Source: JBBIQS01 sp037442205 (GTDB lineage Bacteria; Myxococcota; Myxococcia; Myxococcales; UBA5297). From it: a stretch of 25,275 bases of DNA. The translations under genes and the position numbers were made by a program. Below are positions 6,833 through 14,229 of this stretch, one piece after another. How positions within the stretch are numbered: the stretch's first letter is position 1; each line of letters opens with the position of its first letter. The notes beneath the pieces were generated by a model. It saw nothing but the letters and a program-made list of their open reading frames with translations, had not been told where the DNA came from and searched no databases. Location: contig JBBIQS010000109.1 in assembly GCA_037442205.1 (NCBI GenBank), positions 1-25,275 on the forward strand, in the 5' to 3' direction.

Positions 6833-7728
6833 GGGGAACCGCTCCGAGACTCGGGTTCCTGATGGAACTTCCCGCAAAGCCAATCGCGGACCATCACCAA
6901 GGCCCGGTTCCCCGGTGGGGATCGCCTCGAGACCCGCTTCCCTGCCCCCACGGAACTTCCCACCAAGACGCCCTGCGTTCCGCTCTCTATAGGGCGCATC
7001 CCATTTTGCGCCGAGCTCGCTGAGGAGGGACGGGCCGCCTCGTCGAGTCGAGAATTGGTCCTCGCACCGACTCCGGATCGGTGGCGCCGACTCGTTCCCT
7101 CCGTGGCGTTCGTCCACGGCACCAGCGACTGGCTACGAATCAGCTCTCGAATGGCCGAGAGCGTGCCGGGCAGGCTGGCCGAGCGAGCCAAGAGTCGATT
7201 CCCCCACAGCCGAGTCCGGAAATATCGGCGGGGAATCGGCTCGCGAGGCGATTCCCCAGGGAAATTCCCGCATGAGCGGCGGGGGAATCAGCTGGGGACC
7301 CGATTCCCCGATAGAAGATGCCGGAAGATCAGTTGGGGAATCGCCCCAAGAGTCGATTCCCCATCAGAACGCCCGCGAGATCAGCTGGGGAATCGACCCC
7401 AAAGTGGATTCCCCGACCGTCGCGCCCGCCAGATCGACGGGGGAATCGACCCAAGAGTCGATTCCCCATCAGCGCCTCCCGAAAACCCGACCGAAGAATC
7501 GGCGCGAGAGTCGATTCCCCGATGGTTCAGCCCGAAGATTCGATGCCGGAAGCGCACCAACTGTCGATTCCCCGATGGTACCCCCGCAAGACCGGTCGGA
7601 AATATGCCCGGTGTCCCGTTCCACGGGCAGAAGGCCTTGGAGCCGGCGGCAAATCGCCACCAGGACCGCCTCCCGGGTGTTCTCAACCCCCGGGACATCG
7701 AGGGAATCGCCTGACGGGCCGACTTCCA
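6833..7728. repeat. Tandem array of 28-nt hairpins with a 52-53-bp period, core at 7196-7573
   Basis: CGATTCCCC occurs at 7196, 7249, 7301, 7354, 7459, 7512 and 7565, with one-mismatch GGATTCCCC at 7406. Successive spacings are 53, 52, 53, 52, 53, 53 and 53 bp. Its reverse complement GGGGAATCG lies 19 bp before it at 7230, 7335, 7387 and 7440, and GGGGAATCA at 7282. Each unit is therefore a 9-bp stem, a 10-nt loop (often CCCAAGAGT-like) and a 24-25-bp spacer. The spacers share a loose pattern, roughly GATCAG...CCCG..AGATCAGCT. Degenerate units flank the core: at 6833-6860 and 6905-6943 on the left, and near 7598-7625, 7648-7675 and 7701-7728 on the right. The period is not a multiple of three, so the same peptide fragments recur in different frames. 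This argues for a DNA or RNA element rather than a repeat protein. Confidence 0.88.
7103..7137 (+). repeat. 35-bp direct repeat, copy 1
   Basis: This copy matches 8180-8213 at 33 of 35 aligned positions, with one substitution and one extra C. Weaker similarity extends to the left by about 32 bp without a gap (CCGGATCG at 7071 and 8149). The second copy is the start of the ORF at 8180, including its GTG codon. This copy has no GGAGG in front and leads into the hairpin array, so it looks like a detached 5' fragment. Confidence 0.7.
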
Positions 7729-7993
7729 GATCCTCCCGCTCCGCCCCATCCGGTCTCCACCAGCCGCCAAGGCGCCTGCCGGTGGCTTGCCGGCGCTCCA
7801 CCGCTCCAGAATGACCTTGGAAACTCGGCCAGCGTCACCACCAGGATATCGATTCCTTGCGACACTCGTTCGGCAGACTCTTCTTCCTCGCACTTCTATT
7901 GACCTTCGAGGGGGGCCTTCGTCCCGGTACCGCGCGGGCCGATGCCCTGGACGCGCTCGTGCCATCCAAGAATGCCTTCAGTATTGGTCCCTC

Positions 7994-8175
7994 GGCCTCA
8001 GGGGACGGGTCGATCCGGCCATAGAGGGACACCTGAAATCCGGCCAACGCAGGACTCCGCCTGGTGGGGCGAAAGTCCTGCGTTGGCCTCGGGTTAGGTC
8101 TATTTGGGGCGGCTTTTCCTTTGGCCGGGTTTGACCCGTCCCCGTATGGCCGGATCGAGGGTGTCCCCGGAGGCC
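7994..8175. repeat. Long imperfect inverted repeat with ~54-bp arms
   Basis: The left arm 7994-8047 and the reverse complement of the right arm 8121-8175 agree at about 43 of 54 positions. This includes uninterrupted blocks GGGGAC, CGATCCGGCCATA (13 bp) and CCGGCCAA. A second, perfect stem is nested in the middle (8042-8088). The right arm ends at the GGAGG that serves as the ribosome binding site of the ORF starting at 8180. It could be a small non-autonomous mobile element, a cruciform-forming site or a structured leader. No transposase or clear target-site duplication was seen. Confidence 0.65.
8042..8088. other. Perfect 15-bp stem-loop inside the long inverted repeat
   Basis: GGCCAACGCAGGACT at 8042-8056 and AGTCCTGCGTTGGCC at 8074-8088 are exact reverse complements separated by a 17-nt loop. 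The plus strand downstream has CCTCGGGTTAGG and later GGCTTTTCCTTT, so a terminator role on the plus strand is possible but not typical. The outer six bases of each arm are shared with the end of the long inverted repeat, so the two pairings compete only at their junction. Confidence 0.7.
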
Positions 8176-8179
8176 CTCG

Positions 8180-8213
8180 GTGACGTTCGTCCACGGCACC
8201 AGCGATGGCTACG
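8180..8213 (+). repeat. 35-bp direct repeat, copy 2 (34 bp here)
   Basis: This is the partner of 7103-7137. It begins exactly at the GTG start codon of the 131-residue ORF and encodes the residues (V/M)TFVHGTSDGY. Similarity ends abruptly after the TGGCTACG shared by both copies. Confidence 0.7.
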
Positions 8214-8575
8214 CCTTCAACCTCGATTCCGCGTATACGACCGCACACATATTCTCGATTTCGGCAAACTTGAAGGTGGTCCGTGACGAGCCGCGTACGC
8301 TCGTTGCCCCGGAACTCGAGCTCACCCTTTGGCTGCTCCTGAATATTGGGGGCGGGGTCGGCTACTACTTCGGTGACGAGCACGGGCCCGTCATCCATGC
8401 GTTCGCCGGGCTACCTTTGCCCGTGCCAACTCACGGGGCAGAAGACCTGGGGTGGGGCCCGTTCAAGACGCTGTTCTTCGAGCCCTACTATCGGGCGAGC
8501 CTCTTCTATCGGCGAAGTTCGCCGAATGGCGAGCTCATCCCCGAGGCGGGCATCTTCATCAAGGTTTCGACTTGA
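8180..8575 (+). CDS. Unrecognised 131-residue protein, possibly a fragment of a larger exported or barrel protein
   Basis: The start is GTG at 8180, with GGAGG at 8169-8173 and a 6-nt spacer. The protein is rich in alternating hydrophobic and aromatic residues (ELELTLWLLLNIGGGVGYYFG, VIHAFAGLPLPVP, FKTLFFEPYYRASLFYRR) and ends in IPEAGIFIKVST. That pattern suggests beta strands of an outer-membrane barrel or a lipocalin-like fold. There is no signal peptide, which would be unexpected for a complete barrel protein, so a 5' truncation is likely. Its first 34 bp are the second copy of a direct repeat also present at 7103. The ribosome binding site lies in the right arm of the long inverted repeat. 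The DNA uses more A/T-ending codons than its neighbours, hinting at a separate origin. Function unknown. Confidence 0.6.
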   Translation: MTFVHGTSDGYAFNLDSAYTTAHIFSISANLKVVRDEPRTLVAPELELTLWLLLNIGGGVGYYFGDEHGPVIHAFAGLPLPVPTHGAEDLGWGPFKTLFFEPYYRASLFYRRSSPNGELIPEAGIFIKVST

Positions 8576-8816
8576 TGGGATCCGCGAGTCTATTGACGCG
8601 TGCCCACACCAGCCTGTCCAGCCGAGGCCGCTTCGGAGCCTTCGCCCTCCGCCACTCCAGCATCCCCGATTGCCAACGTGAATTCGCCACCGACGGCACC
8701 TGCCCGGCATTCACCTCGAGCACCGCCGTGGACGGACTCCCGGTACCGACGATAGACGGGCGTATATGCGCAGCTTCTGCTGGAATCGAGGAGCCCGCTT
8801 GCGTCATTGTCTGCCG

Positions 8817-9437
8817 ATGCGCCCCGCGATCCTCCTCCTGACACTGCTGGCCACTCCCGCACTCGCGCATGAGCGGCTCCCCGGCTTCGCGCCCGATCTC
8901 GCCCTCCGGATCGGCGGCTATGCCGCGGGCTACTCCTTCTCCACCGGCGGCCGGATGGGCGAACCGCAGCTCCTGCTCAACGCCGAGGGCCGCGAGCAGT
9001 TCGGTCCGCTGGCGCTCGACGCCTCGGTGCTGGGTCTGCTGGGGCCGGAGTCGAACCAGAACCTCTACGGCGGGACCCTGCGCGCAGGCTACAACGGCTC
9101 CCGGGTGCGCGCCCTGGTCGGCGTGTTCATGAACTTCGATACCTCGGCCCACCTCCAGTTCCTGCCGTCGCTGACCGTTGAGGCGGGAGCCGGCGAATGG
9201 CGGGGAATCCTGGGCATCTTCGACCAGTCCGGCCTGGTCCCGGTGCGCCTGGGCGTCGCCTGGCGCGATTACAGCCTCTGCTATCTGCCGACCTTGGGGC
9301 TCGAAGCCACCGGCCTCTACCCGCTGATCGACGCGCTGCAGCTCGAGGGGCGCGCCTTCCTCTACCACCTGGTCGGCCAGGAGGCCGCCTCGCTGATCAT
9401 CGGAGTCCGCTGGAAGCTCCCCGGAGGTGCGCAGTGA
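8817..9437 (+). CDS. Exported protein, probable small outer-membrane beta-barrel
   Basis: ATG at 8817 gives 206 residues with a clear signal peptide: MRPAILLLTLLATPALA and then cleavage before HERLPG. The frame is open 17 codons further up, but that extension would place charged and Cys residues before the signal peptide, so it is rejected. The mature part has alternating strands and many Gly and Tyr residues (LRIGGYAAGYSFSTGG, LLNAEGREQFGPLALDASVLGLLG, TLRAGYNGSRVRALVGVFM) and ends in a strand-like SLIIGVRWKLPGG. This suits a periplasmic or outer-membrane barrel, but no family is recognised. The stop codon overlaps the GTG start of the GH1 gene, so the two are translationally coupled and probably act together at the cell surface. 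Confidence 0.7.
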   Translation: MRPAILLLTLLATPALAHERLPGFAPDLALRIGGYAAGYSFSTGGRMGEPQLLLNAEGREQFGPLALDASVLGLLGPESNQNLYGGTLRAGYNGSRVRALVGVFMNFDTSAHLQFLPSLTVEAGAGEWRGILGIFDQSGLVPVRLGVAWRDYSLCYLPTLGLEATGLYPLIDALQLEGRAFLYHLVGQEAASLIIGVRWKLPGGAQ

Positions 9438-10858
9438 GAAAAGCTCTTCTGCTGCTGGCGGCGCTGGCCCTGTCCTGCGACTCCAAGCCCCGCTACGACG
9501 AAAAATCCATCGCCGCGCACAAGCTCCTCGACGGACTGGGCTCCGATTTCCTGCTGGGCGCGGCCACCGCGCCCCATCAAGGCGAGGGCGGGCTAACCGA
9601 CGACTGGTCCGAGTGGGAGAAGGGCTCGTTCCCCGACGGCGAGCCGCACATCAAGAACCGCGACAACGCCTCGATCGCCGACAACTCCTGGGAGCACTGG
9701 CCCGAGGACGTCGCCGCCCTTCGCTACCTGGGCGCCAACGCCTATCGGCTGGGCGTCGACTGGTCGCGGGTGCAGCGCGGCCCCGGCGCTCCCCTCGAAG
9801 CATCCGAGGTCGCCAGCTACCGCGCCCAGCTCTCGGCGCTGCGGGCGGCGGGGATCCGCCCGGTGGTCACGCTCTACCACTTCACCCTGCCGCTCTGGGC
9901 CGGCGACGCCCAGGCCAAGGGCTGGGATTCGGACGCCACCGCCGCCCAACTCGCCGATTTCGCCGGAAAGGCCGGCGCCGCCTTCGGCGATCTGGTGGAC
10001 GACTGGGTCACCATCAACGAGCCGAACGTGCTGGTGGTCTTCGGCTGGCTCAAAGGCGTCTGGCCGCCGGGGAAGAACGGCGACAACCCGGGGATGGCCA
10101 AGGCTTTCGAGCGGGTGATGCGCGCCCACGCTCTCTCGGTCGCCGCTCTGCGCGCCTCGGACACCATTTCCGCCGATCCCGGCTTCGCCCCGGTGCGCGC
10201 GGGCATCGCCTTGCACGCCCGAATCTTCGAACCCGCCTCCGGAAGCCCGCTCGATGCCCTGGTCGCGGGCATGACCGACAGCTTTTTCAATGCCGCCGCC
10301 CCCGACGCCCTGGCCACCGGACATGTGCGGGTCAGCGTCCCGGGCTCGGTCGAGCTCGACACCGAGATCCCCTTGCTGGCCGGTTCGTGCGACTTCCTCG
10401 GTATCAACTACTACACCCGCGATTTCGTCCGCGCCGACCTGAGCAACCCGGCGCTCTCCATCCAGTTCACGCCCAAGGGCAAGCCGCTGACCGGGTTGGG
10501 CTGGGAAATCTATCCCGAGGGCATGGAGCGGACGCTGGTGCGCTTCTCCCGCTACGGCTGGCCGCTGCTGATCACCGAGAACGGCACCGCCGACACCGAC
10601 GAAGCGCGCGCCAGGCACCTGCGCGCCCATCTCTACGCGCTCGATCGCGCTCGTTCGCAGGGAGTGAAGGTCCTCGGCTACCTGCACTGGTCCCTGATCG
10701 ACAACTTCGAGTGGGCCGAGGGCTACAGCGCGCCCTTCGGCCTGTTCAGCGTGGACGGAATCGGCAAACCGGGCGGGACCTACCAGCGGATTCCCAAGCC
10801 GCTTTCGGTGGCGGTGTTCCGGGAGGCGGCGGGCAACATCGGTTTGTCGCCGCGCTGA
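9434..10858 (+). CDS. Glycoside hydrolase family 1 (beta-glucosidase-like) lipoprotein
   Basis: This 474-residue protein starts at GTG 9434, with GGAGG six bases upstream inside the previous gene and a GTGA overlap with its stop. Residues 1-15 (RKALLLLAALALSC) form a lipoprotein signal peptide with Cys15 as the lipidated residue. The GH1 barrel follows: TAPHQGEGG (Gln49, substrate binding), the acid/base Glu196 in TINEP, FLGINYYTRD near 321-330, the nucleophile Glu382 in ITENG, and DNFEWAEGY near the C-terminus. All catalytic positions are present and the length is normal. The enzyme should hydrolyse beta-linked glucosides, galactosides or related sugars by retention. GH1 enzymes are usually cytoplasmic, so an exported, lipid-anchored form is uncommon. 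Pairing with a barrel-like exported protein suggests surface saccharide processing, but the substrate cannot be inferred. Confidence 0.93.
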   Translation: MRKALLLLAALALSCDSKPRYDEKSIAAHKLLDGLGSDFLLGAATAPHQGEGGLTDDWSEWEKGSFPDGEPHIKNRDNASIADNSWEHWPEDVAALRYLGANAYRLGVDWSRVQRGPGAPLEASEVASYRAQLSALRAAGIRPVVTLYHFTLPLWAGDAQAKGWDSDATAAQLADFAGKAGAAFGDLVDDWVTINEPNVLVVFGWLKGVWPPGKNGDNPGMAKAFERVMRAHALSVAALRASDTISADPGFAPVRAGIALHARIFEPASGSPLDALVAGMTDSFFNAAAPDALATGHVRVSVPGSVELDTEIPLLAGSCDFLGINYYTRDFVRADLSNPALSIQFTPKGKPLTGLGWEIYPEGMERTLVRFSRYGWPLLITENGTADTDEARARHLRAHLYALDRARSQGVKVLGYLHWSLIDNFEWAEGYSAPFGLFSVDGIGKPGGTYQRIPKPLSVAVFREAAGNIGLSPR

Positions 10859-10861
10859 GCC

Positions 10862-11437
10862 TCAGGCCCGCCGTCCGCTCTGCCCGGTGACGATCGCCCC
10901 ACCGATCATATGGGCCAGCCGCAGCGCCTCGGGGACGTTCCCGGTGTCGGTCAGCCTGTCGAGCGCTTCCCCGACCTCGTCCGCAGGCGCCCCCTGCACC
11001 TGGAAGTAGAACGGACCGTACCGATGGACCGGCCCCGCCTTCTCGATCAGCCCCAGGCGCCGGCGGAACTGCGGCAGCTTGCGCACCGCGAGCTCCATCC
11101 GCTCCAGATCCGGCGGCCGGCGCATCAGCGCCACGCACGGCCTGCCCAGCCGCGCCGAGATCGCGGGCAGATCCAGGAGGTTCAGGCCTCCGAAGGCCAG
11201 TCCGTCGAACAGGATCAGGTGCAACTGCGGCAGGAACTTGCCCTCCTCGAGCAGCCGGACCACTTCGCGGGTGGTGTTGAGCCCGTCGCGGCGGATGTTC
11301 CCGAAGACCATGCCCTCGAAGCGCGTCCCGGCGCAGACCGCGCCTATCAGCGGCACCGCCGAACCCCGGCGCCGGCCGAAGGGAGCGTCGTCGAACCCGA
11401 TGCACCGCAAGAGCCGCGGCGGGCGGGGAAAGGACAT
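10862..11437 (-). CDS. DUF99 family protein
   Basis: This 191-residue protein has the conserved DUF99 (UPF0215) pattern: IGFDDAPFGR near residues 13-22, then DGLNTTREVVRLLEEG, LILFDGLAFGGLNLLDL and a PCVALMRRPPDLERM segment. Structural work on the family places it in an endonuclease V/RNase H-like fold, with the acidic residues of the FDD and FDG motifs as the likely metal site. The biological role is unknown. DUF99 is best known from Archaea and is patchy in Bacteria, so transfer is possible. The stop lies 3 bp from the stop of the convergent GH1 gene. The start is ATG at 11437, after GGGAG with a 6-nt spacer. The 51 bp to the divergent lipoprotein gene must hold both promoters. Confidence 0.85.
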   Translation of the reverse strand: MSFPRPPRLLRCIGFDDAPFGRRRGSAVPLIGAVCAGTRFEGMVFGNIRRDGLNTTREVVRLLEEGKFLPQLHLILFDGLAFGGLNLLDLPAISARLGRPCVALMRRPPDLERMELAVRKLPQFRRRLGLIEKAGPVHRYGPFYFQVQGAPADEVGEALDRLTDTGNVPEALRLAHMIGGAIVTGQSGRRA

Positions 11438-11488
11438 GGAGAGCTCCCGAACTTGACGCTGAGTGCCGCCTAGGGTTCACCTTGGCCC

Positions 11489-13276
11489 ATGATACGGCTC
11501 GCATCCCTGATCTGCGCCCTCTTCACGCTCAGCTGCGTCAAGACTGACTTCAGCCTCCCGACATCGGTCGGAGACTGCGCCTCCCGCTGCGGCCCCACCG
11601 AGCGCTGCGACGTCCCCGGCCACCTGGGCGAGTGCTCACCGCGGGTGCTTGGCGACTCCTGCTCCACCGACGCCGACTGCCCGGCCCTCCCCGGCGAGTC
11701 CTCCGGCCACTGCGCCGACGGCGTCTGCTGCGACAAGGGCTGCAGCGGCATCTGCCTCTCCTGCAACTCGGCCCTCAAGCCCGGCCACTGCGGATACGCC
11801 GACGACAACACCGATCCCCGCCGCGAGTGCGGCACCTGCAACGCCTGCTTCCTCGGCGCCTGCGCCCCGGCGCTCCCCGGCACCGATCCCAACGGCTACT
11901 GCCCCGCTGGACAGACCTGCGGCGAAGCCCGGGTGTGCACGCCTCCAGAGGGTGCGCTGTGCAAGACCGACGACGACTGCGTCGGGGCCCAGTGCATCGG
12001 TCAGCGCTGTCTGCACCGCAGCGAGGACGCGGTCTTCGTCTACCCGATGCAGCAGATGAACGGCTTCTACCGGCTGCGCGGCCTGGCGGTGGACACCACC
12101 GGCGCCTTGACCACCGTCCTCGAGGAGATCGAGGGGAGCTATTCGAGCTACTCGTTCGATACGACCCGCCGCACCGGGCTAGTGGCCCGGCGCGACCGCT
12201 CGGGGACCTGGACCGGAAAGGTGCTGGGAACCTCGATGGACCTGCTCTCTCCATCGGCGGTGGTGGCGCAGGGGCGCTGGACCTACGTCGCCGGCTACGA
12301 TCCCACCGCTTCGCTGAGCAACAGCGGCTGTCCCACCGACGGCAGCGGGTTCGCCACCAGCGGGCTGGCCGATTCCTGCGGGATCTACGGCTTCTTCATC
12401 AGCCCCGGCGGCGACATGGGGATCCCCGAGCGCATCCACGCCGCCAGCTTCCCCTATGCCAAGGGCGAGTTGGGCTGGATCGGCCTGGCGGCGATGGACA
12501 ACGGGCGCCTGGTGATCGGCTACGCCACCGGCAATCCCGGTCCCAAGCTGGTGCTGCGGATGCGCGACACCGACCGCTGGATGTCCCCGATGCCGGTCAG
12601 CAACAAGATCGAGGTCAACCCCTGGCGGTTCAATGCCCAGCCGGCGATCTCGGCGTTGGAGCAGGGCGTGGTGGTGGTCTGGCGCGAGCCGGCCCCCGGC
12701 GACGACGAGACCGTCCCGCACTCCCACCTTCGCGCGACCTTCCTCAGCCCCACCGGCGCGGTGGAGACCAGCGACATGCCCCCGCCGTCGGTGGGCACCG
12801 ATCCCGGTCACTGCAATGCCATGGGGCCGTTCGAGGCTGCCCGGGTGGTCCAGGCCGACGGCGAGAAGCTGGTGGTGACGCTGCTCTGCGCCGGGGACAG
12901 CAATCTGGACCACAAGCCGATGCTCGCCAGCTACCGCCACTCGCCGCCGGACAAGCGCGGCTGGACGCTGGAGCCGCGCCCGGCGCTGGGGAGCTTCGGC
13001 AACAGCTTCCGGCTGGGCTGGGAGCCGCTGGCCGCCGCCGGCGAGCCGCTGCTGATGGCGGTGAATGCCGACTACTCCACCGGGCTGAGCTGGGCCAAGC
13101 CCGACGGGAGCTGGACCTCGGCCAAGAGCTACACCGTTCCCAGCGGCTACTGGGTGGACCAGACGCTCGCCAAGCCAGGGCTCAACGGCGCGCCCATCCT
13201 CCTGCACGCCACCTCGCGGGAGAGCACCGACACCACCGACCAGCCGCACCTGATTCTCGTGCGCTACCACCCCTGA
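11489..13276 (+). CDS. Large secreted lipoprotein with Cys-rich N-terminal region
   Basis: This 595-residue protein begins with a lipoprotein signal peptide (MIRLASLICALFTLSC, lipidated Cys16). Residues 28-175 carry about 28 cysteines in short repeats such as CASRCGPTERC, GDSCSTDADCP, GVCCDKGCSGICLSCN and CKTDDDCVGAQCIGQRC, probably fully disulfide-bonded. This type of repeat is characteristic of Myxococcota exported proteins. The remaining ~420 residues have WGxxP-free, strand-like repeats with SPSAVVAQGRWTYVAGYD and LVIGYATGNPGPKLVLRM, resembling a beta-propeller or similar all-beta fold. No catalytic motif is recognised. It is placed at the cell envelope; its partner or substrate is unknown. 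The ribosome binding site is weak. The next gene follows after 59 bp on the same strand. Confidence 0.8.
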   Translation: MIRLASLICALFTLSCVKTDFSLPTSVGDCASRCGPTERCDVPGHLGECSPRVLGDSCSTDADCPALPGESSGHCADGVCCDKGCSGICLSCNSALKPGHCGYADDNTDPRRECGTCNACFLGACAPALPGTDPNGYCPAGQTCGEARVCTPPEGALCKTDDDCVGAQCIGQRCLHRSEDAVFVYPMQQMNGFYRLRGLAVDTTGALTTVLEEIEGSYSSYSFDTTRRTGLVARRDRSGTWTGKVLGTSMDLLSPSAVVAQGRWTYVAGYDPTASLSNSGCPTDGSGFATSGLADSCGIYGFFISPGGDMGIPERIHAASFPYAKGELGWIGLAAMDNGRLVIGYATGNPGPKLVLRMRDTDRWMSPMPVSNKIEVNPWRFNAQPAISALEQGVVVVWREPAPGDDETVPHSHLRATFLSPTGAVETSDMPPPSVGTDPGHCNAMGPFEAARVVQADGEKLVVTLLCAGDSNLDHKPMLASYRHSPPDKRGWTLEPRPALGSFGNSFRLGWEPLAAAGEPLLMAVNADYSTGLSWAKPDGSWTSAKSYTVPSGYWVDQTLAKPGLNGAPILLHATSRESTDTTDQPHLILVRYHP

Positions 13277-13335
13277 GTGGCGAATCCTTTGGTGTGGGCG
13301 CGGCTCTCATCGCGCGAAAACCGGAGGAATTCCCC

Positions 13336-14190
13336 GTGGCTGATACCAAGATCGACGTGGCCCCGGGCGCTTTTGCGTCCGCAGTCCTGGAGGAAAGCCG
13401 CCAGCGGCTGGTGGTGGTGGATTTCTGGGCCGAATGGTGCGGTCCCTGCCGGACCCTCGGCCCGGTGCTCGAACGTCTGGCCGCGGAGGGCCAGGGCGGC
13501 TGGCTGCTGGCCAAGGTGAACGTCGATCAGGACCCCGACGTCGCCGGGGAGTACGGCATCCAGGGCATCCCGGCGGTGAAGGCCTTCCGCGACAGCAAGG
13601 TCGTCGACGAGTTCGTCGGCGTCATCCCCGAGGTGCAGATCCGCCAGTGGCTCAAGCAGTTGGTCCCCGGCCCGGCCGACGAGGCCTGCGCCGCCGCGAA
13701 GGCGCTGCTCGCCCAGGGGAAGGCGGCCGAAGCGCGCGCCGAGCTCATCCGGACGCTGGAGTTGGAGCCCCGGCATGGTCCCTCGCTGGTGGCGCTGGCG
13801 GGGATCGAGCTGGATTCGGGAGACAGTGCGGGCGCGCTGGCCCGGCTGGACAAGCTGACCCACCAGGACGCCGATCACCTGGCGCGCGAGGTGGCCGATC
13901 TCAAGCTGCGGGCCCGCCAGTCGGGCGGCAGCATCGAACAGCTGCAGTCCGAGGTGGCCAAGAACCCCGACGCAGCCCCGGCGCGGATGTCGCTGGGCTG
14001 GGCGCTGGCGGCACGCCAGCAGCCGCGCGAGGCGCTGGAGCAATTCCTGGCGGTGGTCAAGAAGCACCACCGCGACGGGCCCGGCGACGAGGCCCGCAAG
14101 GCGATGCTCGAGATCTTCGAGGCGGTGGGGGCGCGCTCCGAGCTGGCCGACGAGTACCGGACCAAGCTCTCGCGCGAGCTGTACCGCTGA
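13336..14190 (+). CDS. cnoX: CnoX/YbbN-like thioredoxin-TPR protein
   Basis: GTG at 13336 is set by GGAGGAAT seven bases upstream and gives 284 residues. Residues 10-112 form a thioredoxin fold with an intact C35-G-P-C38 active site (FWAEWCGPCRTLGP) and the cis-Pro segment GIQGIPAVKAF. Residues 118-280 form TPR-like helical repeats (ALLAQGKAAEARAELIRTLE, ALAARQQPREALEQFLAVVK). This architecture is that of CnoX (YbbN), a cytoplasmic redox chaperone that protects client proteins during oxidative stress and hands them to GroEL or DnaK. E. coli CnoX has lost one cysteine, whereas this protein keeps both and may have true thiol-disulfide activity, as reported for some other bacterial homologues. 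The frame is open far upstream, but that part only shadows the lipoprotein gene. Confidence 0.88.
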   Translation: MADTKIDVAPGAFASAVLEESRQRLVVVDFWAEWCGPCRTLGPVLERLAAEGQGGWLLAKVNVDQDPDVAGEYGIQGIPAVKAFRDSKVVDEFVGVIPEVQIRQWLKQLVPGPADEACAAAKALLAQGKAAEARAELIRTLELEPRHGPSLVALAGIELDSGDSAGALARLDKLTHQDADHLAREVADLKLRARQSGGSIEQLQSEVAKNPDAAPARMSLGWALAARQQPREALEQFLAVVKKHHRDGPGDEARKAMLEIFEAVGARSELADEYRTKLSRELYR

Positions 14191-14214
14191 GGCGCGGAGC
14201 GGAGGCCCCGCGCC
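14191..14214. terminator. GC-rich hairpin between convergent genes
   Basis: GGCGCGG at 14191-14197 and CCGCGCC at 14208-14214 form a 7-bp stem directly after the cnoX-like stop codon and 16 bp before the end of the convergent nitroreductase gene. There is no T-tract on either side, so intrinsic termination is possible but unproven. Confidence 0.3.
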
Positions 14215-14229
14215 CCAGGTGAGCGGCCG

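Larger units (their letters stand above)
6605..8179. other. 1.6-kb stretch without a convincing gene, rich in repeats
   Basis: Many overlapping open frames exist on both strands here, but none has a good ribosome binding site, a recognisable domain or consistent codon use. All three plus-strand frames are open across the hairpin array, which is a composition effect. The stretch holds the hairpin array (6833-7728), one copy of a 35-bp direct repeat (7103-7137) and the long inverted repeat (7994-8175). On the minus strand, about 7650-7870, pieces of protein-like sequence (for example VSQGIDILVVTLAEFPRSFW and NTREAVLVAICRRLQGLL) appear in different frames. They could be remains of a decayed gene, but this is weak. 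Confidence 0.55.

Noticed and set aside
5645..7117. 490-codon version of the signal peptidase-like gene starting at 7117
   Set aside because: The extra 171 codons cover hairpin-array units, have no ribosome binding site and are Arg/Pro/Gly-rich out-of-frame-like sequence. ATG at 6604 directly precedes the first conserved membrane segment.
7196..7625. CRISPR array (28-nt repeats with 24-25-nt spacers)
   Set aside because: The spacers are diverged copies of one another, the repeats vary within the palindrome arms, and no cas gene is in the window. It fits a tandem repeat of the whole ~53-bp unit better.
7055..7714. Repeat protein encoded across the hairpin array
   Set aside because: All three plus frames are open, and the same peptide fragments recur in changing frames because the period is 52-53 bp. 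No start with a ribosome binding site was found.
7650..7870. Decayed minus-strand gene
   Set aside because: Protein-like fragments appear in different frames, but I recognise no family and cannot show a continuous ancestor. Noted only in the description of the stretch.
11632..13335. 852-codon fusion of an upstream protein with the CnoX-like domain
   Set aside because: The upstream part is the shadow frame of the lipoprotein gene. A strong GGAGGAAT ribosome binding site places the true start at GTG 13336.
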